64,000 bases of DNA from Streptomyces sp. ISL-36 (GTDB lineage: Bacteria > Actinomycetota > Actinomycetes > Streptomycetales > Streptomycetaceae), in contig NZ_JAGGOS010000007.1 of assembly GCF_018614205.1 (NCBI RefSeq), positions 1 to 64,000 on the forward strand, written 5' to 3'. Shown in pieces: positions 41,102-52,111 of the stretch. Position numbers and translations under genes: made by a program. Each line of letters starts with the position of its first letter. Position 1 is the stretch's first letter. The notes under the pieces are model-generated. The model did no database searches, was not told where the DNA came from, and saw nothing but the letters and a program-made list of their open reading frames with translations.

Positions 41102-41599
41102 TTATCCCGGGTACAGCGGCGACTGCCCGTTGCCGCCGAGGCCCGGCGGTTCCAGGGGGAGGCGCGAGCTGCCCTGGACCTTGCTGCCGGGAGCCTCCTT
41201 CTTCGCCCCGGTGAGGTCCTCGACCTCAGCGGCCGGATAGCTCACGGAGCCGTCCTCATGGACGGAGAAATTCAGGGCGGCGGCGTCCTCCAGGGCCTGC
41301 TTCAACTGGCGCTGCGGCTCCGCCAGGTCGGCGGCGAGGGCGTTGAGGGCCGTGCGGATCAGGCCGCACTCGGTCTGCAGGTACTGGTAGTTGCGGCTCA
41401 GTCGCTGGAGCCTGCCGAGGGCCGCATCGGCCGACTCGCTCTCCTGGGTCTCGCGGAGCTTCGCAGACATGGCCCGGTCGACGCGTACACGATCGGATTC
41501 GGAGCGGCCCGAGACCTCGTGCCACGTGTCGCCCGCGTCCTCGAACTCGGACGGCTTGAGGTCCCGGAGCTGCTGCCACGTGAGGGCGGTCGCCGTCAC
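41102..41599 (-). CDS. N-terminal fragment of a DUF1023-type protein
   Basis: 165 residues, helical: TATALTWQQLRDLKPSEFEDAGDTW, SESADAALGRLQRLSRNYQYL, CGLIRTALNALAADL. In intact homologues, from memory, this WXG100-like helical region precedes the alpha/beta hydrolase domain in one protein of about 600 residues. Here a stop follows LYPG just before the hydrolase fragment, which sits in another frame. The GTG start (41599) overlaps the previous stop as GTGA. Confidence 0.75.
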   Translation of the reverse strand: MTATALTWQQLRDLKPSEFEDAGDTWHEVSGRSESDRVRVDRAMSAKLRETQESESADAALGRLQRLSRNYQYLQTECGLIRTALNALAADLAEPQRQLKQALEDAAALNFSVHEDGSVSYPAAEVEDLTGAKKEAPGSKVQGSSRLPLEPPGLGGNGQSPLYPG

Positions 41600-42039
41600 T
41601 TCGCACCCGCCTTGTCGCCGGAGCTGTCGACGGCCTTGAACGACTTCTCGATCGCGACCTCGGTCTCGCCCATCTCCTTGGCGACCTTGAGCAGGGTCCC
41701 TTCGAGCTGGTCGCACTCGTCCCGCACGGCCGCGAGGCGGTCCTCCCAGGACTTCAGCACGCTCGTGAGGGACGCGACGGAAGCGAAGCCGGCCGCACCG
41801 GCGGAGACGCCCTCGTGTCCCGGGCGCAGGGCGGCCCGGCTCTTCTCGGTGCTGGTGCGCAGTTCGCCGGAGGTCCCGGAGGCGCTGGTCCAGGGGCCGC
41901 CGCTGTGCTTCAGGTTCCCGGCGCCTGTTCCGGACCCGCCCTGGGAAGCGGTGGAGGCGAGAGTCATACGGGCCCCGCCGACGATCACCGCCTCCTCCTG
42001 AGGCCTGAACAACTCCTGCCAACGCTCCGAATAGGACAC
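41596..42039 (-). CDS. Small helical protein of the DUF1023 operon, WXG100-like
   Basis: 147 residues. VSYSERWQELFRPQEEAVI opens it, then a Gly/Ser-rich region, then a helical C-terminal half (LTSVLKSWEDRLAAVRDECDQLEGTLLKVAKEM). Size and helix-turn-helix hairpin look like an ESX/WXG100-type protein, though no W-x-G motif is seen. GTG 42039 was chosen since GGGGGAGGA lies 5 nt upstream; an ATG at 42075 has no ribosome site. First gene of the coupled operon ending with the lipoprotein at 40024. Confidence 0.7.
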   Translation of the reverse strand: MSYSERWQELFRPQEEAVIVGGARMTLASTASQGGSGTGAGNLKHSGGPWTSASGTSGELRTSTEKSRAALRPGHEGVSAGAAGFASVASLTSVLKSWEDRLAAVRDECDQLEGTLLKVAKEMGETEVAIEKSFKAVDSSGDKAGAK

Positions 42040-42146
42040 GAGCGTCCTCCCCCGTTCTTCCCCGCTTGCACTCATGCGCCGCGATCACGCCCCGCGAGAT
42101 TAACGCAGCTCAGACAGGCGTACGCGAACGCGAACGGATCAGCACG

Positions 42147-42164
42147 AGAGCAGGGGCCTGCTCT
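42147..42164. terminator. Hairpin between the LOG gene and the DUF1023 operon
   Basis: AGAGCAGG (42147-42154) and CCTGCTCT (42157-42164) form a perfect stem with a minimal loop. It lies behind the LOG stop codon on the minus strand and ahead of the next minus-strand operon, fitting a terminator. Confidence 0.5.
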
Positions 42165-42235
42165 GTAGCAGGAGCCTTGGACCGGCACAAGAGCGGAGCG
42201 GCTCACCTGTCGCCCGGGCGGGCCCGTTCGCGAAC

Positions 42236-42775
42236 TCAGCGGATGCCGACCGACTCCTCCAGGTAGGCCAGCGCCGCCACCCCGTCCTCCGCGAAGAAGA
42301 CGAGGTCGGTGAGGGGCAGCGGCAGGAAGCCCTCGGCCTCCATCCGGCGGAACTGGGTCTTCAGGCCGTCGTAGAAACCGGCCGAGTTCAGCAGCACCAC
42401 CGGCTTGGTGTGCTTGCCGTGCTTCCGCAGCTCCAGGACCTCGGTGGCCTCGTCGAGCGTGCCGGTGCCGCCGACCATGATGACGATCGCGTCGGCCTTG
42501 GCGAGCAGCAGCGCCTTCCGCTCGGCGAGGTCCCCGGCGAAGATCATCTCGTCCGCGTCCTGCCTTGCCTTCGCGGCGAGGAAGTCGACCGAGACGCCGA
42601 CGAGCCGGCCGCCCGCCTCCTGGACGCCGTCGGCGACGACCTTCATCAGGCCGACGTCCGAGCCGCCCCAGACCAGGGTGTGACCGGCCTTTCCGAGGAG
42701 CTCGGCGAACTCACGGGCCGGGCCGGTGTAGCGCTCGTCGAGGTCGGCGGCGGAGAGGAAGACGCAGATGTTCAT
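42236..42775 (-). CDS. LOG-family protein (nucleoside 5'-monophosphate phosphoribohydrolase-like)
   Basis: 179 residues, Rossmann-like. The glycine-rich segment WGGSDVGLMKVVAD and the signature MVGGTGTLDEATE, close to the PGGxGTxxE consensus with Pro changed to Val, identify the family; the conserved basic patch ERKALLL precedes it. LOG proteins cleave ribose phosphate from cytokinin-like or purine nucleotides. Whether the changed residue alters activity is not known. ATG 42775 opens MNICVFLS. It is divergent from the alpha/beta hydrolase. Confidence 0.88.
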   Translation of the reverse strand: MNICVFLSAADLDERYTGPAREFAELLGKAGHTLVWGGSDVGLMKVVADGVQEAGGRLVGVSVDFLAAKARQDADEMIFAGDLAERKALLLAKADAIVIMVGGTGTLDEATEVLELRKHGKHTKPVVLLNSAGFYDGLKTQFRRMEAEGFLPLPLTDLVFFAEDGVAALAYLEESVGIR

Positions 42776-42872
42776 GGGCTCCACCGTAGGCCACGGCGGC
42801 GCCGGGCAAGATCCTCCGGGAAATACCGTCGGGCGCCGATGAGTTCCGGGAGCGGCTCCGGTCGTAAGAGGC

Positions 42873-43682
42873 ATGGACGAGGCGAACAGCACGCTGAGCA
42901 GGGTCCGGGGACGGGTCGTGTCGGGGGACGGGACGCGGATCGCGTACGAGCGGCGCGGCGAGGGGCCGCCGGTGATCCTGGTGAGCGGGGCCCTGTGCAC
43001 CGCCGAGAGCGAGCGGCCGCTGGCCGAGCTCCTCGCGCCGCACTTCTCGGTGGTGACGTACGACCGGCGGGGGCGCGGCGGGAGCGGCGACACCCGGCCG
43101 TACACCGTGGAGCGGGAGATCGACGATCTGGCGGCGCTGCTCGACGAGGTGGGCGGCCGGGCGGGGGTGCACGGCATGTCGTCGGGCGGGGCGCTGGCGC
43201 TGGCCGCGGCGGGGGCCGGACTGAGCATCGGGCAGCTGTCGGTCTACGAGCCGCCGTTCTCGGCGGAGCCGGGGGCGCGGGAGACGTACGCGGCGCGCCG
43301 CCACCGCCTGACCGGACTGCTCGACCGGGGGGAGCGGGGGGCGGCCCTGGAACTGTTCCTGGCCGACGCTGCGGCGCCGGAGGCGCTGGCCGGGATGCGC
43401 GGCTCGGCGGCATGGCCGGCCCTGGAGGCGGTGGCGCACACCCTCGCGTACGACCAGGCGGTCCTGGGCGACGGCACGGTGCCGGCCGAGCGGCTCGCGG
43501 GGATCCACGCGCGCGTGCTGGTGGTCGACGGCGGCGCGAGCCCGGCGTGGACGCGCCGCGCGGCGCAGCTCGTCTCGACGGCCCTCCCCCGGGGTCGCCA
43601 CCGCACGCTGACGGGCCAGACGCACGCGGTGGCGCCGCACGTCCTGGCGCCGGTCCTGGACGCCTTCTTCGCCGATGAGTGA
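42873..43682 (+). CDS. Alpha/beta hydrolase
   Basis: 269 residues. RGEGPPVILVSGALCT opens the fold with the oxyanion region; the nucleophile elbow is G-M-S-S-G-G near residue 107 and the catalytic His lies in TGQTHAV near residue 250. Asp in LVVDGGASP is the likely acid. Substrate unknown: esterase or peptidase-like. ATG 42873 opens the recognised sequence; upstream 97 bp separates it from the divergent LOG gene. No recognised regulatory site. Confidence 0.87.
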   Translation: MDEANSTLSRVRGRVVSGDGTRIAYERRGEGPPVILVSGALCTAESERPLAELLAPHFSVVTYDRRGRGGSGDTRPYTVEREIDDLAALLDEVGGRAGVHGMSSGGALALAAAGAGLSIGQLSVYEPPFSAEPGARETYAARRHRLTGLLDRGERGAALELFLADAAAPEALAGMRGSAAWPALEAVAHTLAYDQAVLGDGTVPAERLAGIHARVLVVDGGASPAWTRRAAQLVSTALPRGRHRTLTGQTHAVAPHVLAPVLDAFFADE

Positions 43683-43769
43683 GGCGGGCGGAGGGAGAGG
43701 GCACGTCTGAGCCGTCCGTCCCGCCTGGGACGGGAGCCGACCGCCCCGAGCCGGCCCGCCCCGGACGCG

Positions 43770-44882
43770 TCAGACGGAGGCGGCCGTGCGCCGGGCCGTC
43801 GTCGCGATCGTCGCCGAGCCGACCACGCGCGTGCCGTCGTACAGCACGATCGCCTGCCCCGGGGCCACGCCCCGGACGGGCTCGTCGAAGCTCACCCGCA
43901 GCTCGCCTCCGACCAGCTCGGCCGTCACGTCGGTCTCGCCGCCGTGGGCGCGCAGCTGGGCGGTGTAGCGGCCGGCACCCTCGGGGGCCGTCCCGCACCA
44001 GCGGGGCTTGATGGCGGTCAGGGCGGTGACGTCGAGCGCCTCCACCGGGCCGACCGTGACCGTGTTGTTCACCGGGGAGATGTCCAGGACGTAGCGCGGC
44101 TTGCCGTCCGGCGCCGGGTGGCCGATCCGCAGGCCCTTGCGCTGTCCGATGGTGAAGCCGTACGCACCCTCGTGGGTGCCCACCCTCGTACCGGACTCGT
44201 CGACGATGTCGCCCTCCGCGCGGCCGAGGCGCGAGGCCAGGAAGCCCTGGGTGTCGCCGTCGGCGATGAAGCAGATGTCGTGGCTGTCGGGCTTCTTCGC
44301 CACCGCGAGACCGCGCCGCTCCGCCTCCGCCCGGATCTCGTCCTTGGTGGTGAGGGTGTCGCCCAGCGGGAACATCGCGTGGGCGAGCTGCTTCTCGTCC
44401 AGGACGCCGAGGACGTACGACTGGTCCTTGGCCATGTCCGAGGCCCGGTGCAGCTCGCGCGAGCCGTCCTCGTTCAGGACGACCGTGGCGTAGTGACCGG
44501 TGCAGACCGCGTCGAAGCCGAGCGCCAGCGCCTTGTCGAGCAGCGCCGCGAACTTGATCTTCTCGTTGCAGCGCAGACACGGGTTGGGGGTGCGGCCCGC
44601 TTCGTACTCCGCGACGAAGTCGTCGACGACGTCCTCGCGGAACCGCTCGGCGAGGTCCCAGACGTAGAAGGGGATGCCGATGACGTCCGCCGCGCGGCGG
44701 GCGTCGCGGGAGTCCTCGATGGTGCAGCAGCCGCGGGCGCCGGTGCGGAAGGACTGCGGGTTCGCGGAGAGCGCGAGGTGCACCCCGGTGACGTCGTGCC
44801 CGGCTTCGGCGGCTCGGGCGGCGGCGACGGCGGAGTCCACGCCGCCCGACATGGCGGCAAGGACACGGAGAGTCTTAGTCAT
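43770..44882 (-). CDS. mnmA: tRNA-specific 2-thiouridylase
   Basis: 370 residues. Converts U34 of Lys, Glu and Gln tRNAs to 2-thiouridine, taking sulfur from a cysteine desulfurase. ATP-binding PP-loop [12 protein letters not shown] near 10-21; first catalytic cysteine in PNPCLRCN near 106; second in HDICFIAD near 204; a C-terminal beta barrel follows ([15 protein letters not shown]). ATG 44882 follows AGGG. Its likely sulfur donor is the cysteine desulfurase at 45586, with a TAT-exported amidase in between. Confidence 0.96.
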   Translation of the reverse strand: MTKTLRVLAAMSGGVDSAVAAARAAEAGHDVTGVHLALSANPQSFRTGARGCCTIEDSRDARRAADVIGIPFYVWDLAERFREDVVDDFVAEYEAGRTPNPCLRCNEKIKFAALLDKALALGFDAVCTGHYATVVLNEDGSRELHRASDMAKDQSYVLGVLDEKQLAHAMFPLGDTLTTKDEIRAEAERRGLAVAKKPDSHDICFIADGDTQGFLASRLGRAEGDIVDESGTRVGTHEGAYGFTIGQRKGLRIGHPAPDGKPRYVLDISPVNNTVTVGPVEALDVTALTAIKPRWCGTAPEGAGRYTAQLRAHGGETDVTAELVGGELRVSFDEPVRGVAPGQAIVLYDGTRVVGSATIATTARRTAASV

Positions 44883-44942
44883 AGCCCTACCAGGGTACGG
44901 GGCCGGGGAACCAAGACCCCGCGCGGATGCGTTCAGGCTGAC

Positions 44943-45593
44943 ATGGGGAGCGAGAAGAAGCGGGGGGTGGGGCGGCGAGCCGTCCTGCTCGGCGGCGGCG
45001 CGGCGGTCGTGGGTACGGCGGTGCTGGCCCGGGACGAGCTGGGACGCGCCTGGTGGCGGCTGCCGGGCACGGAGCGGAAGCGGGTCGAGGGCGAGCTCGA
45101 CCACAAGGGCGCCGACTGGAGCGCCGCGGCCCGTGCGAACTGGCGGCGGGCCGACCGGCCGGACGACTACACGATCGACCGGGTGGTGATCCATGTCGTC
45201 CAGGGCAGTTACGCGACCGCGCTGAAGGTCTTCCGGAACCCCGGGCACGGGGCGGCCACCCACTACGTCGTCCGCAAGGACGGTCATGTGGCGCAGATGA
45301 TCCGTGAACTCGACGTGGCGTTCCACGCCGGGAACCGTGACATGAACGAGCGGAGCGTCGGCATCGAGCACGAGGGCTTCGTCGACCGGCCGCAGGACTT
45401 CACGGCGGCCATGTACGAGAGCTCGGCGCGGCTGACGGCGGGGATATGCGCCCGGTACGCGATTCCGCTCGACCGGGAGCACATCATCGGGCACGTGGAG
45501 GTCGAGGGCACCGACCACACCGACCCCGGCCCGCACTGGGACTGGCCGCGCTACATCAAGCTCGTACGGGAGGCGGCCACGAAGCTCACGTGA
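44943..45593 (+). CDS. N-acetylmuramoyl-L-alanine amidase, TAT signal
   Basis: 216 residues. The N-terminus [19 protein letters not shown] resembles a TAT or hydrophobic export signal. The amidase-2 domain carries [13 protein letters not shown] and [15 protein letters not shown] with the zinc-binding His residues, and [11 protein letters not shown] in the middle. It hydrolyses the amide bond between MurNAc and L-Ala in peptidoglycan. The ATG lies 60 bp from the divergent mnmA start. Its stop overlaps that of the convergent cysteine desulfurase by 8 bp. Confidence 0.88.
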   Translation: MGSEKKRGVGRRAVLLGGGAAVVGTAVLARDELGRAWWRLPGTERKRVEGELDHKGADWSAAARANWRRADRPDDYTIDRVVIHVVQGSYATALKVFRNPGHGAATHYVVRKDGHVAQMIRELDVAFHAGNRDMNERSVGIEHEGFVDRPQDFTAAMYESSARLTAGICARYAIPLDREHIIGHVEVEGTDHTDPGPHWDWPRYIKLVREAATKLT

Positions 45594-46749
45594 GACCGGC
45601 GGTCCGGGCGCGTTCGACGGCCGGACCGATCGCGCCGGCGACGGCGACCACGTCCTCCTTGGTGGAGGTGTGGCCGAGGGTGAAGCGCAGGGTGCCCCGG
45701 GCGAGGTCCGGGGCGGTGCCGGTGGCGAGCAGGACGTGGCTGGGCTGGGCGACACCGGCCGTGCAGGCGGAGCCGGTGGAGCACTCGATGCCCTGGGCGT
45801 CGAGCAGCAGGAGCAGGGAGTCGCCCTCGCAGCCGGGGAAGCTGAAGTGGGCGTTGGCGGGGAGCCGGTCCACCGGGTCCCCGCCGAGGACGGCGTCGGG
45901 GACGGCCGCGTGCACGGCCGCGACGAGGTCGTCGCGGAGCCCGCCGATCTCGCGGGCGAACTCGGCGCGCCGCTCGTCGGCGAGCTGTCCGGCCACGGCG
46001 AAGGCGGCGATGGCCGGTACGTCGAGGGTGCCCGAGCGGACATGGCGCTCCTGGCCCCCGCCGTGCAGGACGGGCACGGGGCTGTACTCGCGGCCCAGGA
46101 GCAGCGCGCCGATGCCGTACGGGCCGCCGATCTTGTGGCCGGAGACGGTCATGGCGGCGAGGCCGGACGCGGCGAAGTCGACCGGGATCTGACCGAGGGC
46201 CTGGACCGCGTCGGCGTGCAGCGGAACATCGAACTCGCGCGCCACATCGGCGAGTTCACGGACCGGCATGACCGTCCCGATCTCGTTGTTCGCCCACATG
46301 ACGGTGACGAGCGCGACGGTCTGGGGCTCGCGGGCGATGGCCTCCCGCAGGGCGTCGGGGTGGACGCGGCCGTACCGGTCGACGGGGAGGTACTCGACGG
46401 TGGCGCCCTCGTGGGTGGCGAGCCAGTCGACGGCGTCCAGTACGGCGTGGTGCTCGACAGGGCTGGCCAGGACCCGTGTACGGGCGGGGTCGGCGTCGCG
46501 TCGGGCCCAGTACAGGCCCTTGACGGCGAGGTTGTCGGCCTCGGTGCCGCCGGAGGTGAAGACGACCTCGCTGGGCCGGCCCCCCAGGGCGGCAGCGAGG
46601 GTCTCCCGCGCCTCCTCGACGGCCCGGCGCGCGCGCCGCCCGGCGGCGTGCAGGGAGGAGGCGTTGCCGGTGACGGCGAGCTGGGCGGTCATCGCCTCGA
46701 TCGCCTCGGGGAGCATCGGCGTGGTCGCGGCGTGGTCGAGGTAAGCCAT
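45586..46749 (-). CDS. Cysteine desulfurase (IscS/NifS-type)
   Basis: 387 residues, class V aminotransferase. PLP lysine in [11 protein letters not shown] near residue 201, and the catalytic Cys loop [11 protein letters not shown] near residue 325. It transfers sulfur from cysteine to tRNA-thiolation or Fe-S assembly; the neighbouring mnmA makes 2-thiouridine its likely job. ATG 46749 opens [12 protein letters not shown]. An isc operon context is absent here. Confidence 0.95.
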   Translation of the reverse strand: MAYLDHAATTPMLPEAIEAMTAQLAVTGNASSLHAAGRRARRAVEEARETLAAALGGRPSEVVFTSGGTEADNLAVKGLYWARRDADPARTRVLASPVEHHAVLDAVDWLATHEGATVEYLPVDRYGRVHPDALREAIAREPQTVALVTVMWANNEIGTVMPVRELADVAREFDVPLHADAVQALGQIPVDFAASGLAAMTVSGHKIGGPYGIGALLLGREYSPVPVLHGGGQERHVRSGTLDVPAIAAFAVAGQLADERRAEFAREIGGLRDDLVAAVHAAVPDAVLGGDPVDRLPANAHFSFPGCEGDSLLLLLDAQGIECSTGSACTAGVAQPSHVLLATGTAPDLARGTLRFTLGHTSTKEDVVAVAGAIGPAVERARTAGLT

Positions 46750-46826
46750 GGTGCTCTGATTCTACGAGCCCGGTCCCGCGCCTCGGCGCGTGGCCGGTTT
46801 GCACCACCGGCGGGGGGCGGGGCCGG

Positions 46827-47699
46827 TCAGCCGCGGGGGGCCCGAGCCAGTTGGCGGGACTGGGCGACGAGCCGGTCCGCGCTGTCCCAGACCTCGGCGT
46901 CCTCCTCCAGAAAACCGCCGGCGAGGTTGCGGGTGGTGATGGAGACCCGCAGCGGGCCGGGGGCCGGGCGGCAGCGGACGTGGGTGGTGAGCTCGACGGT
47001 CGGGGTCCAGCCCTTGAGTCCGAGTTCGAAGGAGGTCGGCGGCAGCGCGTCGACGGTGAGGAGCAGGGAGAGCGCGTCGGGCTCGCGGCCGTCGGCCAGG
47101 TCGAACCAGCCGCGCATCTCGCCCTTGCCCGAGGGCGCGCCGATCGCCCAGCCGACGGTGGCGGGGTCGAGCTTGATGTCGAGCCGCTCGGTGATGGCCG
47201 AGGATCCGGGGATCTGCGGCGTGGGACCGTCGGAGGGACCGAAGCAGTTCTCGATGGGCGCGATGGCCGGGGGCCGCGCGGAGGTGCGGACGTCGTCCGG
47301 GAGCGCGTCGAGGTCACCGTACGAGGCGAGGACGCGGATGCGTTCGACCTCGGTGCCGTCCTCGGCGTACTGGAAGAGGGACGCCTGTCCGGTGGAGAGG
47401 GTGCGGCCGGTGCGGACGGTCTCGGTACGGATCACCGCGGGGCCGGGCACGGACGGCGTGAGGTAGTGCGCCGAGATCGTGAACGGGTCGGGGTGCGGGA
47501 GGTGGTCGCCGAGGGCGCGGCCGAGCAGGGCGAGGAGGTAGCCGCCGTTGACGGCGTGGATGATCGTCCAGCCGGCGGAGAGTTCGGCGTCGTACACGCC
47601 GGGGGCGCGGAGGGTGACAGCGGTGTCGCGGTCGAACTCACTCGTCTTCGCGCTCGTCGCCACGCTCTTCGACGCGGCCGTCTCGATGCTCGTGCTCAT
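46827..47699 (-). CDS. Acyl-CoA thioesterase, double hot-dog
   Basis: 290 residues. Two hot-dog folds: NGGYLLALLGRALGDHLPHPDPFTISAHYLTPS is the first substrate-binding strand set, and LAGGFLEEDAEVWDSADRLVAQSRQLA the second. TesB-like family, cleaving acyl-CoA thioesters; chain-length specificity unknown. ATG 47699 was chosen since similarity begins near TIIHAVNGG; the longer upstream frame has none. Confidence 0.82.
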   Translation of the reverse strand: MSTSIETAASKSVATSAKTSEFDRDTAVTLRAPGVYDAELSAGWTIIHAVNGGYLLALLGRALGDHLPHPDPFTISAHYLTPSVPGPAVIRTETVRTGRTLSTGQASLFQYAEDGTEVERIRVLASYGDLDALPDDVRTSARPPAIAPIENCFGPSDGPTPQIPGSSAITERLDIKLDPATVGWAIGAPSGKGEMRGWFDLADGREPDALSLLLTVDALPPTSFELGLKGWTPTVELTTHVRCRPAPGPLRVSITTRNLAGGFLEEDAEVWDSADRLVAQSRQLARAPRG

Positions 47700-47722
47700 G
47701 GTTCCGACGGTACAGCAGCACG

Positions 47723-48409
47723 CTACTGAGCGGTAGCTTTTTCGGGCTCCTCGCGGGCGGAGGAACGCCGGTTCCACGCGCGGGGCGCGCGCCAGTGGAA
47801 ACGCATGGCGAGGAGCCGCAGGAGGAAGGTCGTGATGACGGCGGCGCCACTGGTGTAGGCGTTGACCACGTCGAAGCGGATGCTGAGCACGACCATCGTG
47901 GCGCCGACGATGGCGGGCACGGCGTACAGGTCGCGGTCCCAGCGGAGCAGCGACGGGACCTCGTTGGCGAGCACATCGCGCAGCACACCGCCGCCGACGG
48001 CGGTCGCGAGACCGAGCGCGGCGGAGGAGGTGAGGCCGAGGCCGTAGTCGTACGCCTTGATGGTGCCGCTGACGCAGAAGAGGCCGAGGCCGGCGGCGTC
48101 GAAGACGTTGACGGCGGTCTGTGTGCGCTCGACCTCGGGGTGGAGGAAGAAGACGAGGACGGTGGCGACGAGCGGCGTGAGGAAATAGCCGAGATCCGTG
48201 AAGGCGGCGGGGGGTACGGCGCCGATGATCAGGTCGCGGAAGAGGCCGCCGCCGAGGGCGGTGACCTCGGCGAGGACGGCGATGCCGAAGACGTCGAAGT
48301 TCTTGCGCACGGCGAGGAGGGCGCCGGAGATGGCGAAGACGAAGATGCCGACGAGGTCGAGGGCGTGTTGTACGGAGGGACTGAACAGATCGTGGAGCAC
48401 GGCGACCAT
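47723..48409 (-). CDS. TRIC-family cation channel protein (UPF0126)
   Basis: 228 residues with seven membrane helices, in two repeats each carrying the GGG-x-x-R-D motif: GGGLFRDLIIG near 56 and GGGVLRDVLANE near residue 140. The family forms trimeric cation channels. The C-terminal tail is charged and cytosolic. ATG 48409 opens MVAVLHDLF. It lies near the opp operon with no sign of coupling. Confidence 0.9.
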   Translation of the reverse strand: MVAVLHDLFSPSVQHALDLVGIFVFAISGALLAVRKNFDVFGIAVLAEVTALGGGLFRDLIIGAVPPAAFTDLGYFLTPLVATVLVFFLHPEVERTQTAVNVFDAAGLGLFCVSGTIKAYDYGLGLTSSAALGLATAVGGGVLRDVLANEVPSLLRWDRDLYAVPAIVGATMVVLSIRFDVVNAYTSGAAVITTFLLRLLAMRFHWRAPRAWNRRSSAREEPEKATAQ

Positions 48410-48497
48410 TGTGACGGGTGGGGCGGGGCGGCCGCCGTGCGCCGCCCGTGGAGCGAAAGGGCCCCGCGCGCCGTGCGGCGCGCGGGGCCCTTTCTCG

Positions 48498-49861
<1,364 letters not shown>

Positions 49862-49865
<4 letters not shown>

Positions 49866-50983
49866 AGCTTCGGCGCAATCTCTTCGGTCCAGATCCGGGT
49901 CCGCTCCTCCTGCGACATGTGGCAGGCGGAGTAGTGACGACCGTGGCCCTCAGCACTCGCCGCCTGCTGCAGCTCGGGGCGCTGGGTGCGCGTGATGCCG
50001 CCCTTGGGCACATCCGCGTACGGGCATCGCGGGTTGAAGGCACAGCCGCTGGGGACGTTGATCAGGCTGGGCGGGTTGCCCTTGACCGGGATGAGCCGGT
50101 CGGTCTGCTCCCGGTCGATCCGCGGCATCGAACCGAGCAGGCCCCAGGTGTACGGGTGCTGCGGCTCGTAGAAGACCGATTCGGCGGGGCCGCGCTCCAC
50201 GCACCGGCCGCCGTACATCACGAGGATGTCGTCGGCGAGCTCGGCGACGACACCGAGGTCGTGGGTGATGATGATGACCGCGGAGCCGAACTCCTTCTGC
50301 AGATCCCGCATCAGGTCGAGGATCTGCGCCTGGACGGTCACGTCGAGCGCGGTGGTCGGCTCGTCCGCGATGAGCAGCTCGGGGTTGTTGACCAGTGCCA
50401 TCGCGATCATGGCGCGCTGGCGCATACCGCCGGAGAACTCGTGCGGGTAGTTGTCGAACCGCTTGGCCGGCTCGGGGATGCCGACCCGGTCGAGGAGTTC
50501 GACGGCCCGCTTGCGCGCGGTCTTCTTGTCCACGGGGTGGTGGACCCGGTACGCCTCCACGATCTGGTGGCCGACCGTGTAGTACGGGTGCATCGCGGAC
50601 AGCGGGTCCTGGAAGATCATCGCCATCTCCCGGCCGCGCAGCTTGCGCACGGTCTCGGGGTCGGCCGTCAGCAGCTCCTGGCCGTCGAGCCAGATCTCGC
50701 CGGAGATCCGGGCCTTCTGCCGGCCGTACTGGCCGACGGTGTGCAGGCCCATGATGCCGAGCGAGGTCACCGACTTGCCGGAGCCGGACTCGCCCACGAT
50801 GCCGAGGGTCTTGCCTTTCTCCAGCTGGAAGGAGAGGCCGTCGACGGACTTGACCAGGCCGTCGTCGGTGGGGAAGTGGATCTTCAGGTCGCGTACGTCG
50901 AGGAAGGCGTCGGACGGGGCGGACTTCCCGGTCGCGACCGGTTCCCCCACCGCTGCTCCGGTCTTCAGAAGCTTGTCCGTCAT
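49862..50983 (-). CDS. Peptide ABC transporter ATPase, OppD/DppD type
   Basis: 373 residues. Walker [13 protein letters not shown] near residue 66, signature [17 protein letters not shown] near 175, Walker [13 protein letters not shown] near 196, and the oligopeptide-type CxxxxC motif [11 protein letters not shown] near 320. ATG 50983 overlaps the permease stop as ATGA, and the stop overlaps the next gene as GTGA. It pairs with OppF as the motor of the transporter. Confidence 0.95.
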
Positions 50984-51978
50984 GCGAGCCTCACTCGGGG
51001 GTCGATCACCGCGTACAGAAGGTCCACCACGAGGTTCGCGATGACGACACAGGACGCGGTGATGAGCGTGACCGCCAGGATCAGCGGCAGGTCGCGCTCG
51101 CTCACTCCCTTGATGGCCATCCAGCCGAGGCCCTGGAGGTTGAACGCGGTCTCGGTCAGGATGGCGCCGCCGACGAGGGCGCCGAGGTCCATACCGAAAA
51201 TGGTCAGGATGGGGGTCATCGTGGAGCGCATGGCGTGCTTGCTGAGTACGACCCGCTCCGGCAGGCCCTTGGCCCGGGCCGTACGGATGTAGTCCTCGCC
51301 GAGGACCTCCAGCATGGTGGCGCGGGTGAGCCGCGCGTACATCGCCGCGTAGAGGAAGGCGAGGGTGACCCAGGGCAGCAGCAGGCCGCCGAACCAGCCG
51401 CCGAAGGATTCGCCGATCGGCACGTACGAGGCGTTGAGCCAGCCCAGTTGGGTGCGGAAGATCAGCATGGACAGCATGGCGGTGAAGAAGATCGGGAGCG
51501 AGACACCGGCGAGCGCGGTCATCATCGCGACCCGGTCGACCGCCGTGCCCCGCTTGAGCGCGGAGATCACACCGGTGGAGACGCCCATGACCAGCCACAG
51601 CACCGCGGCGCCGATGACCATGGAGATGGTGACGGGGAAGGCGTCGACCAGCATCGACGAGACTTCCTGCTCGGTACGGAACGAGTATCCGAAGCAGGGG
51701 GCCGCGCAGTGGATGGTGCTGCCGCCGCCCGTGTAGTCGCGGCCGACGAAGATTCCGGAGACGAAGTGCCAGAACTGAACCAGGATCGGCTCGTCCAGGC
51801 CCAGCTTCTGACGGATGCCCTCGATAGCGGCAGGGTCCGCCTGCTTGCCGACGAACATCGCGGCAGGATCGCTGCCGGTCATCTTGGGGATGAGGAAGAA
51901 GATGCTGAGCGTCACCAGGGTGACGACCATCAGCATCACTACGACGGCGAAGAGCCGTCGGACGATATATGCAAGCAT
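50980..51978 (-). CDS. Peptide ABC transporter permease, OppB/DppB type
   Basis: 332 residues with six membrane helices (first at LFAVVVMLMVVTLVTLSIFFLIP). The EAA loop reads EDYIRTARAKGLPERVVL near residue 225, the coupling site for the ATPases. A cysteine pair between helices 1 and 2 (IHCAAPCF) is unusual for this protein group and could form a disulfide outside the cell. The ATG lies 12 bp after the hairpin at 51991-52030. Confidence 0.93.
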   Translation of the reverse strand: MLAYIVRRLFAVVVMLMVVTLVTLSIFFLIPKMTGSDPAAMFVGKQADPAAIEGIRQKLGLDEPILVQFWHFVSGIFVGRDYTGGGSTIHCAAPCFGYSFRTEQEVSSMLVDAFPVTISMVIGAAVLWLVMGVSTGVISALKRGTAVDRVAMMTALAGVSLPIFFTAMLSMLIFRTQLGWLNASYVPIGESFGGWFGGLLLPWVTLAFLYAAMYARLTRATMLEVLGEDYIRTARAKGLPERVVLSKHAMRSTMTPILTIFGMDLGALVGGAILTETAFNLQGLGWMAIKGVSERDLPLILAVTLITASCVVIANLVVDLLYAVIDPRVRLA

Positions 51979-51990
51979 GCGGTCGGCCGG

Positions 51991-52030
51991 CCGGTGGCCG
52001 GGGATCCCGATCGGGTTCCCCGGCCACCGG
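51991..52030. promoter_or_regulatory. Long hairpin between the binding-protein and OppB genes
   Basis: CCGGTGGCCGGGGA (51991-52004) pairs with its complement (52017-52030), and the 12-nt loop itself holds CCCGATCGGG, so the whole forms a near-perfect 40-nt palindrome interrupted by one T-T mismatch. It lies 12 nt ahead of the OppB start and within the operon. Such intergenic stems typically let more binding protein than permease be made, by blocking decay or thinning transcription. Confidence 0.75.
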
Positions 52031-52111
52031 ACAGGCCATCACCTGCCCTTCGGACCTAGCGGCGGGTGGTGCGCCGGTGGAGCGAGTTGATGGACACTCG
52101 ACTTACTCGAC

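Noticed and set aside
46069..46192. Plus-strand frames inside the cysteine desulfurase gene
   Set aside because: They overlap a certain gene antisense and have no recognisable motif.
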